NCBI GenBank assembly: GCA_009781575.1
Contig: WQXW01000059.1
Location: forward strand, 1 to 8,524
Length of the DNA: 8,524 nt
Reading direction: 5' to 3'
Source of the DNA: Solirubrobacterales bacterium
GTDB lineage: Bacteria; Actinomycetota; Thermoleophilia; Solirubrobacterales; Solirubrobacteraceae
Positions within the stretch are counted from its first letter, which is position 1; each line of letters begins with the position of its first letter. The notes under the pieces are model-generated. The model did not search any database. It worked only from the letters and a program-made list of their open reading frames with translations, and was not told where the DNA came from. A program made the translations under genes and the position numbers. Below are positions 1-4,590 of the stretch, piece by piece.

Positions 1-548
1 ACGATTCGCCCGCCGGGCCCGGTGCCGGACAGCCCGCGCAGATCCAGCCCGCCTTCTCGCGCCACGCGCCGCGCGAGGGGTGAGGCCTTGACGCGCTCCT
101 CCACGGAGGGCGATGCATCACTGGGTGCGACCGACGCGGGCCCGGCCGCGGCCGGCGGTGGGCTGCCGGGCTCGCCCTGTGCGTCGGCCGGCGGTGGACT
201 GCCGGCCTCGGCCCCGGCCTCGGCCTCGGCCTCGGCGGCGGCCGCGGCCTCGGCGGCGACCTCGGCGGCGGGCGGCGGGCTGCTCGGCGCGGGGCCCGCG
301 GCGCGGCCGTCGGCGGGGGGCGCGCCGGGCGTGGCGGCGCCGACCCGCGCGATGGGCCGGCCGACGGGGAGGGTGTCGCCCTCGCGCGCGAGGATCTCGA
401 GCGTGCCGTCGAGGTCGGACTCGTAGATCATCGAGGCCTTGTCGGTCTCGATCTCGACCAGCTCGTCGCCGCGGCTGACGTGCTCGCCGTCGCGCTTGAG
501 CCAGCGCAGCACGGTGCCGTCCTCCATCGTGTCGGAGAGGCGGGGCAT
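1..548 (-). CDS. pdhC: Dihydrolipoamide acyltransferase (E2) of pyruvate dehydrogenase, N-terminal part, cut by window edge
   Basis: This is the E2 core subunit of a 2-oxoacid dehydrogenase complex. It takes the acyl group from E1 on a lipoyl arm and passes it to CoA. About 182 residues are present. A lipoyl domain spans residues 1-70: it begins MPRLSDTMEDGTV and carries the lipoylation site in ETDKAS, with Lys37 encoded at 438-440. A long Ala/Glu/Pro linker follows (about 70-150). Then comes the start of the E3/E1-binding domain, ASPLARRVAREGG...GTGPGGRI (about 154-182), which is cut by the left edge. The catalytic domain is outside the window, so the substrate is inferred as pyruvate from the upstream E1 genes. 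I chose the ATG at 548 because GGAGAGG lies 5 nt before it and the family usually begins at MP. An in-frame ATG at 563 overlaps the pdhB stop as TGATG and would add five residues. Confidence 0.93.
   Translation of the reverse strand, partial: MPRLSDTMEDGTVLRWLKRDGEHVSRGDELVEIETDKASMIYESDLDGTLEILAREGDTLPVGRPIARVGAATPGAPPADGRAAGPAPSSPPPAAEVAAEAAAAAEAEAEAGAEAGSPPPADAQGEPGSPPPAAAGPASVAPSDASPSVEERVKASPLARRVAREGGLDLRGLSGTGPGGRI
151..210 (-). repeat. Imperfect 24-bp direct repeat in the E2 linker
   Basis: Two copies of a 24-bp unit start at 151 and 187, a 36-bp period, and differ at two positions. In the E2 reading frame each encodes a GSPPPA-type segment. The repeat falls in the flexible linker between the lipoyl and E3-binding domains, where length changes are normally tolerated. 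A duplication by slippage or unequal crossing-over is the simplest explanation. Confidence 0.7.
204..269 (-). repeat. Short-period GGC/CTC tract encoding an Ala/Glu-rich linker
   Basis: The plus strand reads as repeated ctcggc and ggc units. On the coding strand this gives alternating Ala and Glu followed by an alanine run (AAEAAAAAEAEAEAGAEAG). It is a typical swinging-arm linker for lipoyl domains and a likely site of replication slippage. Confidence 0.7.
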
Positions 549-553
549 GGGAA

Positions 554-560
554 CCTCTCC
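554..560 (-). promoter_or_regulatory. Ribosome binding site for pdhC
   Basis: The minus strand reads GGAGAGG, then 5 nt, then the ATG at 548. This is one of the few well-placed Shine-Dalgarno sequences in the window, and it favours the 548 start over the overlapping ATG at 563. Confidence 0.6.
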
Positions 561-562
561 CA

Positions 563-1612
563 TCAGGGCGCTCCGGCGATCTCGACGCCGGCGTGGTGGA
601 GATCGATGGGCGGGGCGGGCGAGTCGGCGGAGCGCCCCAGCGTGGCCAGCGCGGCGGCGATCACCTGAGGCTCGTGCGGGTAGGCGATGTCCTCCAGCGG
701 CTTGGAGTAGGGCATCGGCATGTCGGCGCCGGAGAGGCGGCGCACGGGCGCGTCGAGATCGTCGAAGGCCTGCTCGGCGATGAGCGCGGCGAGGTTGGCG
801 CCGACGCCGGAGTGGGGCCATCCCTCCTCGACGATCACGCAGCGGTTGGTCTTGCGCACCGAGCGCAGGATCGTGTCCAGGTCGAGCGGGCGCAGCGTGC
901 GGGGATCGATCACCTCGGCGTCGACGGAGTGATCCTCGGCGAGGCGCCGGCCGGCGCGCTCGGCGGTGAGCGCCATGCGGGAGATGCCGACGATCGTGAG
1001 GTCCCCGCCCTCGCGGCGCACGGCGGCGTGGCCGAAGTCGACGAGGTGCTCGGGGGAGTTGGGCACCTCGCCGCGCACGCCGTACAGCGACTCGTGCTCG
1101 ATGAAGATCACCGGGTTGTCGTCGCGGATCGCCGACTTGAGCAGCCCCTTGGCGTCGGCGGGCGTGGAGGGCACCGCCACGAGCAGGCCGGGCACGTGGA
1201 GGAACATCGCCTCCAGCGAGTGCGAGTGGGTGGGCCCCAGCTGGTGGCCGGCGCCCTGGGGCATGCGCACCACCAGCGGCACGCGCGCCTGCCCGCCGAA
1301 CATGAAGTGGATGTGGGCGGCGTGGTTGACGATCTGGTCGAACGCGAGCAGCGCGAAGTTGATGGTCATGAGCTCGACCACCGGGCGCAGCCCGAGCATC
1401 GAGGCCCCCACGCCCATCCCCACGATCGTGTTCTCCGAGATGGGCGTGTCGCGCACGCGCCGCTCGCCGAACTGCTGCAGCAGCCCGGCGGTGACCTTGA
1501 ATGCGCCGCCGAACACGCCGATGTCCTCGCCCAGGAGGATCACGCGCTCGTCGCGGAGCATCTCCTCGCGCAGCGCCGCGCCGAGCGCCTCGCGGTAGCG
1601 CATCTGCGCCAT
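563..1612 (-). CDS. pdhB: Pyruvate dehydrogenase E1 component, beta subunit
   Basis: This is the beta subunit of the alpha2-beta2 thiamine-diphosphate enzyme that decarboxylates pyruvate and acylates the E2 lipoyl arm. Its 349 residues are slightly above the usual 325-330. The TPP-binding half holds GEDIGVFGGAFKVT (28-41) and SENTIVG with the expected cofactor-activating Glu60. Further on are THSHSLEAMFLHVPGL, typical of the pyruvate type, and PSTPADAKGLL. The C-terminal transketolase domain ends in MPYSKPLEDIAYP, followed by an extra tail of about 20 residues. The ATG at 1612 overlaps the pdhA stop as TGATG, and its stop overlaps a possible pdhC ATG in the same way. GGAGG lies 10 nt upstream, inside pdhA. 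Coupled, equimolar translation with pdhA is inferred from this arrangement. A branched-chain 2-oxoacid E1 is a less likely alternative. Confidence 0.95.
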   Translation of the reverse strand: MAQMRYREALGAALREEMLRDERVILLGEDIGVFGGAFKVTAGLLQQFGERRVRDTPISENTIVGMGVGASMLGLRPVVELMTINFALLAFDQIVNHAAHIHFMFGGQARVPLVVRMPQGAGHQLGPTHSHSLEAMFLHVPGLLVAVPSTPADAKGLLKSAIRDDNPVIFIEHESLYGVRGEVPNSPEHLVDFGHAAVRREGGDLTIVGISRMALTAERAGRRLAEDHSVDAEVIDPRTLRPLDLDTILRSVRKTNRCVIVEEGWPHSGVGANLAALIAEQAFDDLDAPVRRLSGADMPMPYSKPLEDIAYPHEPQVIAAALATLGRSADSPAPPIDLHHAGVEIAGAP

Positions 1613-2892
1613 CAGCGCGGCGCCTCCGGCGCGCTGTCGTTGCGATCGCCGCCCTGGTGCCCACCCGGCGGGCCGCCCGCGCTCGGGCGATCCGGCGCGG
1701 TGAGCGGCTGCTCGCCCTCCCTGCCGTGACCCTCGTGGATCACCGACAGCGCGCGCGTGAGCTGCATCGGGATCTCCTCATCGGGGCGCGGCGCGTCGCG
1801 GTCCTGCAACGGCGCCTGTGGGGGCGCGGTGTGCAGCGCGTAGGTGCCGTGGATCTGGCGGCTCAGCACGTAGACGTCGTCGTAGAGCGAGTCGGGCTCG
1901 GGGAACGGCGAGGCCTCCGCGAAGGCGACCGCCGCATCGACCGCGGCGAGCGCGTGGCGGTCGATCTCCTCCAAGTCCGCCTCGTCGAGCACGCCGGCCT
2001 CGCGCAGCCGCGCGCCGAAGCTGGCGATCGGGTCGCGCAGGCGCCATTGGGCGACCTGCTCGCGCGTGCGGTACTCCTCGGGGTCGGCCATCGAGTGGCC
2101 GCGAAAGCGGTAGGTGATCGCCTCGACGAGCATCGGCTGGCGCCGCTCGCGCGCGGCGCGGATCGCCTCGCACACCGCGGCGTGGGTGTCGAGCACGTCC
2201 ATCCCGTCGCAGCGCACACCGGGCACTCCGAAGCCCTCGCCGCGCTTGGCCAGCTCGGTGACCGCGGAGTGGCGCTCGAGCGAGGTGCCCATGCCGAACT
2301 GGTTGTTGGTGACCAGGAACACAACCGGCAGGCGCCACAGCGCGGCGAGGTTCATGGTCTCGCCGAAGGTGCCCTGGTTGACGGCGCCGTCGCCCAGCGT
2401 GCACAGCACCACGTCGTGGGAGTTGGTGTAGTCGCACGCCAGCGCGATGCCGGCGGCGATCGGCAGGTTGCCGCCGACGATGCCGTAGCCGCCCATGAAG
2501 CGCCGCTGGGCGTCGAACATGTGCATCGAGCCGCCGCGGCCCTTCGAGCAGCCGTCGACCCGCCCGAACAGCTCCGCCATCACGCGACCGGGGTCGGTGC
2601 CGCGCACCAGCGCGTGGCCGTGGGAGCGGTAGGTCGACACCAGGTAGTCGTGCGCGCGCATCGCGCGCGCGCTGCCCACGATCGTGGCCTCCTCGCCGAT
2701 CGACAGGTGCAGGAAGCCGCCGACCTTGGCGCGTGCGTACATCTCGCCGGCGCGCTCCTCGAAGCGGCGGATCAGGGTCATGGTGGAGAGCCACTCGCGC
2801 GCCTGATCCGGCGGCGGCAACGACCGCGCCGGGGAGGGGCGCTCCGGTGGGGCGTCCTGCTCGGTGGGCACCGCGACGCGCTCCCTGGTCAT
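1612..2892 (-). CDS. pdhA: Pyruvate dehydrogenase E1 component, alpha subunit, with long C-terminal extension
   Basis: This subunit supplies the pyrophosphate/Mg half of the E1 active site. Of its 426 residues, the catalytic core covers about 30-341. It contains FLHLSIGEEA (60-69), RGGSMHMFD, the thiamine-diphosphate motif from GDGAVNQG (167-174) to NN (196-197), and YRFRGHSMADP (261-271). The last is the loop typical of pyruvate E1-alpha rather than the branched-chain enzyme. The core ends at LYDDVYVLS. About 80 residues follow (345-426) that are rich in Pro, Gly, Asp and His, with one possible helix (MQLTRALSVIHEG, 376-388); most E1-alphas lack this. The start is uncertain. ATG 2892 has GAGGAG touching it, which is too close for a normal ribosome site, while a GTG at 2871 has AGGGAG 9 nt upstream. 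It is the first gene of the operon. Confidence 0.95.
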   Translation of the reverse strand: MTRERVAVPTEQDAPPERPSPARSLPPPDQAREWLSTMTLIRRFEERAGEMYARAKVGGFLHLSIGEEATIVGSARAMRAHDYLVSTYRSHGHALVRGTDPGRVMAELFGRVDGCSKGRGGSMHMFDAQRRFMGGYGIVGGNLPIAAGIALACDYTNSHDVVLCTLGDGAVNQGTFGETMNLAALWRLPVVFLVTNNQFGMGTSLERHSAVTELAKRGEGFGVPGVRCDGMDVLDTHAAVCEAIRAARERRQPMLVEAITYRFRGHSMADPEEYRTREQVAQWRLRDPIASFGARLREAGVLDEADLEEIDRHALAAVDAAVAFAEASPFPEPDSLYDDVYVLSRQIHGTYALHTAPPQAPLQDRDAPRPDEEIPMQLTRALSVIHEGHGREGEQPLTAPDRPSAGGPPGGHQGGDRNDSAPEAPR

Positions 2893-2907
2893 CTCCTCGC
2901 CACACTA
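2893..2907 (-). promoter_or_regulatory. Possible leaderless start of pdhA: TAGTGT box and GAGGAG next to ATG
   Basis: The minus strand reads TAGTGT (2907-2902), 9 nt, then the ATG. TAGTGT fits the TANNNT minus-10 pattern of actinobacterial sigma-A promoters, and at this distance transcription would begin within a few bases of the ATG. No minus-35 is evident 17 bp upstream. GAGGAG directly abuts the ATG with no spacer. Confidence 0.3.
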
Positions 2908-3022
2908 GCGGCACTCCGGGCGCTCCGGCGATCCGCCGCGCCTCGCCGCCGCCCTCGTCAAGGACCTGCTCGCGTACGTGCTCGCGTCCGGCGCCGGCCG
3001 ACCGTTGCTCGGCGGGGGCGGC

Positions 3023-3145
3023 TCACCTCCCGGCGCCGGGGTGGTGGACACGGCGCCCGCCCGGCCGGCGCATGGTGCGGTCGCGCTCCGACATCAGGAT
3101 CCACAACCGGATCTTGCGCTCGACCGGGCTCGGACGTCCGTGCAT
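3023..3145 (-). CDS. Possible 40-aa basic protein, unrecognised
   Basis: This short ORF begins MHGRPSPVERKIRLWILM and continues with SERDRTMRRPGG. It is strongly basic, has no signal peptide, and includes a short hydrophobic patch (RLWILM). I do not recognise a family. Its support is that about nine in ten codons end in G or C, as in the real genes here, and that GGAG directly precedes the ATG, 4 nt after the stop of the ORF upstream. The same abutting GAGGAG-ATG arrangement occurs at pdhA. Against it are the small size, the lack of spacing to the ribosome site, and the fact that high G+C gives G/C-ending codons by chance. It may be a remnant or nothing. Confidence 0.25.
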   Translation of the reverse strand: MHGRPSPVERKIRLWILMSERDRTMRRPGGRRVHHPGAGR

Positions 3146-3149
3146 CTCC

Positions 3150-3341
3150 TCACATCTCCTCGTGGATGAGCGGGTTGGTGGGGCCCAGCGCGCGACGCGG
3201 ACGATCGCCGGCCAACCGCTGGTTGGTGCGCACGCGCACCAACCGGTAGCGCTTGATTTTCGGCAACTCTCGCCGCCCTGCGAGCGGGGTTGTGTCGTCG
3301 GGGATGAGCATCAGGAGCGATCTGCCTGTGTGCTGGCTCAT
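3150..3341 (-). CDS. Possible 63-aa basic protein, unrecognised; start uncertain
   Basis: This frame ends GPTNPLIHEEM and then a stop. Its last 30 or so codons (YRLVRVRTNQRLAGDRPRR onward) end almost entirely in G or C like true genes here, while upstream codons do not. The ATG at 3341 has no clear ribosome site. Other in-frame starts are ATG 3311 and ATG 3617, the latter with GAGGAGGG at 4 nt; the 3617 version would be 155 residues and cross the terminator palindrome. The C-terminal part also encodes the GGTTGG inverted repeats, so the coding-like pattern could reflect an RNA structure instead. No family recognised. If real, the ORF at 3023-3145 follows it within 4 nt. Confidence 0.25.
   Translation of the reverse strand: MSQHTGRSLLMLIPDDTTPLAGRRELPKIKRYRLVRVRTNQRLAGDRPRRALGPTNPLIHEEM
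3173..3244. repeat. Cluster of GGTTGG/CCAACC inverted repeats
   Basis: The best hairpin has a 10-bp perfect stem, ggttggtgcg at 3221-3230 and its complement at 3235-3244, around a 4-nt loop. A second stem, CCAACC (3213-3218) with GGTTGG (3221-3226), shares one arm with it. A third copy of ggttggtg lies at 3173-3180. The overlapping pairings are mutually exclusive, which is what an operator array or a switching RNA would look like. The function is unknown. Confidence 0.6.
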
Positions 3342-3475
3342 TGCGGAATGGTTGCGCGCTCGCCTCGCCTCCACATTGGACGGGGGTCCCAAAATTGCCC
3401 ACCCTCCTCTCGACTCACAGTCGATGGGCGGCGGTGCCGGTCGTGAGCAGCGTCCGTTGCGTATTTTGTTTTGAG

Positions 3476-3507
3476 GATTGGTTCCGCGCGGAACCAATCT
3501 TTTTTTT
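3476..3507 (+). terminator. Strong rho-independent terminator, plus strand
   Basis: A perfect 24-nt palindrome (arms GATTGGTTCC at 3476-3485 and its complement at 3490-3499, centre GCGC) is followed directly by eight T residues (3500-3507). On the minus strand no T-run follows the hairpin, so it should act only on plus-strand transcripts. All annotated genes on both sides are on the minus strand. The only ORF ending next to it is a weak 73-codon TTG-start frame (3253-3474) whose TGA lies 1 nt before the stem. Confidence 0.85.
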
Positions 3508-3564
3508 GAATCCCCCAACGGCCCCTCCGACAGGTGTATTCGAGGTATCAAATCAGATTCCCGC

Positions 3565-3578
3565 AAAATGCGCATTTT
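3565..3578. repeat. 14-bp perfect palindrome, possible operator
   Basis: The sequence AAAATGCGCATTTT is a perfect palindrome in the AT-richer patch, about 75 bp beyond the stop of the 87-aa gene. It could be a protein-binding site. It is not followed by a T-run on either strand, so it is not a good terminator. Confidence 0.45.
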
Positions 3579-3580
3579 CG

Positions 3581-3599
3581 TTGCGCCCGCGCGGGCCAA
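3581..3599. repeat. GC-rich hairpin downstream of the 87-aa gene
   Basis: GCCCGCGCGGGC (3585-3596) is a perfect 12-bp palindrome, and the stem can extend by TTG/CAA past one bulged C. It lies 53-71 bp past the stop of the last gene of the thiE-lpd run and could end its transcript. The T-run of a classical terminator is missing, so this role is only a suggestion. Confidence 0.4.
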
Positions 3600-3651
3600 G
3601 CGCCAAAAAGGGGACATCGCACCCTCCTCGGGGAGCCGGCGAGGTGAGGCG

Positions 3652-3915
3652 CTATTCCTGCGCGGGGCGCCAGCGATCGAGAAACGCGTCGGCGTCGAGC
3701 TCGGCCATCTCGGCGCGCAGGGTGCGCATCAGCTGTGAGGCGGCGTGAGGGGTGCAATCCCAGAAGAGCGCCACCTCGCCGGTGCTGATCTCGACCACCT
3801 CCACGTGATCGACGCGGTCGGGGCTGGCCAGCACCACCGGCATGCGCCCTCCCCGCCTCACGATCAGTCGCAGCGCGCGGCTGGCCCTCACGCGGTGATC
3901 GCCGGTGGCACTCAT
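3652..3915 (-). CDS. Hypothetical 87-aa protein, last gene of the thiE-lpd run
   Basis: This is a small soluble protein that I do not recognise. It starts MSATGDHRVRASRALRL, has a basic first 25 residues, then alternating short strand-like stretches (MPVVLAS, HVEVVEI, EVALFWDCTP) and a C-terminal helical part (SQLMRTLRAEMAELDADAFLDRW). A single cysteine (Cys54) sits in FWDCTPHAA. There is no signal peptide or membrane segment. Its ATG overlaps the stop of the upstream DsbA-fold gene by 4 nt (ATGA), and codon use matches the neighbours, so it is very likely translated and coupled to that gene. A role linked to the thiol or redox proteins upstream would be guesswork from context. Confidence 0.75.
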   Translation of the reverse strand: MSATGDHRVRASRALRLIVRRGGRMPVVLASPDRVDHVEVVEISTGEVALFWDCTPHAASQLMRTLRAEMAELDADAFLDRWRPAQE

Positions 3916-4571
3916 CGAGCCAGGGCGGCGCCCGATGCGGTGGATGCGGCGTGCGCGGCGCCAGCGTGGGCGGCGCCGTGCGCGGCGGCGGCGTGGGCGG
4001 CGGCCTGCTCCAGCGCGCGCTCTCCCACGAATGTGCGCCCGGCGATCGTGACCGCGGGCACGTCGAGCGCGCCCTCGCGCGCGGCGCGCGCGGTGTGGGC
4101 GGCCAGCTGCTCACCGATCGAGCGCGTGGTCAGCGCGCGCAGCACCGCGTCGGGGTGCATCTCACACGCGGCGGCGGCGATCAGCACGAACTGCTCGTCG
4201 TCCAGCGGGTGTCCGCCGGCGAACGCCTGACGGAAGGCGGCCAGCGTGAAGGCGACCGTGCGGCCGATGCTCATCGCGTAGGTGGCGGCGAGCATCGCGC
4301 GGGCGCTGTCGAAGGGGAATCGCGCCGGCCACACCAGCGGCTGCAGCCCCAGCTGGTGCGTGCGCCGCTCGATCTCCGAGCGGAAGATCCGCTCCTCGGT
4401 GGCGCACCGAAAGGCCTCGAACGACTCGGGGGCGGGCAGCTCGCGCGCCAGCACCGGCACCCAGCGCACGCCGGGTATCAGCTGCAACGCACGCTCGGCC
4501 GCCAGGTAGGCGAGGGGGCTGGCGAGGTCGAAGTAGAAGGCACTGGGCGGCTCGGGGTCGGTGGCGAGCAT
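3912..4571 (-). CDS. DsbA-fold protein of the 2-hydroxychromene-2-carboxylate isomerase / kappa-GST family
   Basis: The 219-aa protein begins with the family signature FYFDLASPLAYLAAERAL (12-29). Ser18 is in the position of the catalytic or glutathione-contacting serine of HCCA isomerases. No CXXC is present, so it is not a disulfide oxidase. The middle (about 50-160) is the helical insertion, with the kappa-type segment FPFDSARAMLAATYAMSIG. The thioredoxin fold closes with the cis-proline VPAVTIAGRTFVGERALEQA (171-190). The last 30 residues are an Ala/His-rich low-complexity tail. HCCA isomerase acts in naphthalene breakdown, but no such pathway is nearby, and most actinobacterial members are of unknown substrate. 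It starts 19 nt after the lpd stop and overlaps the 87-aa gene by 4 nt, so it is probably co-transcribed with lpd. A thiol-linked redox role is inference only. Confidence 0.85.
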   Translation of the reverse strand: MLATDPEPPSAFYFDLASPLAYLAAERALQLIPGVRWVPVLARELPAPESFEAFRCATEERIFRSEIERRTHQLGLQPLVWPARFPFDSARAMLAATYAMSIGRTVAFTLAAFRQAFAGGHPLDDEQFVLIAAAACEMHPDAVLRALTTRSIGEQLAAHTARAAREGALDVPAVTIAGRTFVGERALEQAAAHAAAAHGAAHAGAAHAASTASGAALAR

Positions 4572-4590
4572 CTCTGCGGCCCTGGGGCGT

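Larger units (their letters stand above)
2893..3651. other. 759-bp stretch without a recognisable gene between pdhA and the thiE-lpd gene run
   Basis: This is the only long gap in the window. From 2893 to about 3250 it keeps the high G+C of the neighbours and includes small minus-strand ORFs with G/C-ending codons. From about 3250 to 3620 it becomes clearly richer in A/T, with runs such as tattttgttttg, aaaattg and t8, which look foreign to the flanks. It holds a GGTTGG-type inverted-repeat cluster, a strong plus-strand terminator and two palindromes, listed separately. The longest minus-strand frame (3617 to 3150, 155 codons, with GAGGAGGG 4 nt before its ATG) has many A/T-ending codons and runs through the terminator, so I do not call it as a gene in full. 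I see no tRNA or known riboswitch. Confidence 0.7.

Noticed and set aside
593..1729. Long plus-strand ORF opposite pdhB
   Set aside because: It is rich in His/Arg/Gly/Val from reading high-GC DNA antisense to a certain gene, with no family features. It is a shadow of pdhB.
1501..3249. 582-codon plus-strand ORF opposite pdhA
   Set aside because: Its low-complexity Arg/Ala-rich translation is antisense to a gene with clear thiamine-diphosphate motifs. It is a compositional artefact.
3331..3375. tRNA-like stretch (ggctcattg ... ggttgcgcgctcgcct)
   Set aside because: It resembles a D-arm and anticodon-arm sequence, but the D stem does not pair, no T-arm GGTTCNANNCC follows, and no acceptor stem can be formed.
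3253..3474. 73-codon plus-strand ORF ending 1 nt before the terminator
   Set aside because: It has a TTG start without a ribosome site, mixed codon use and no recognisable family. Its position is suggestive, so it is mentioned with the terminator but not called as a gene.
3565..3599. Intrinsic terminator for the thiE-lpd run
   Set aside because: The two palindromes lie beyond the last gene, but neither is followed by a T-run on the minus strand. They are kept only as repeats.
3150..3617. 155-codon minus-strand ORF with a good ribosome site (GAGGAGGG, 4 nt before ATG)
   Set aside because: Its first two thirds use many A/T-ending codons, include AAA AAA AGA, and cross the terminator palindrome. 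No family is recognised. Only the last part looks coding, so I listed a shorter version at low confidence.
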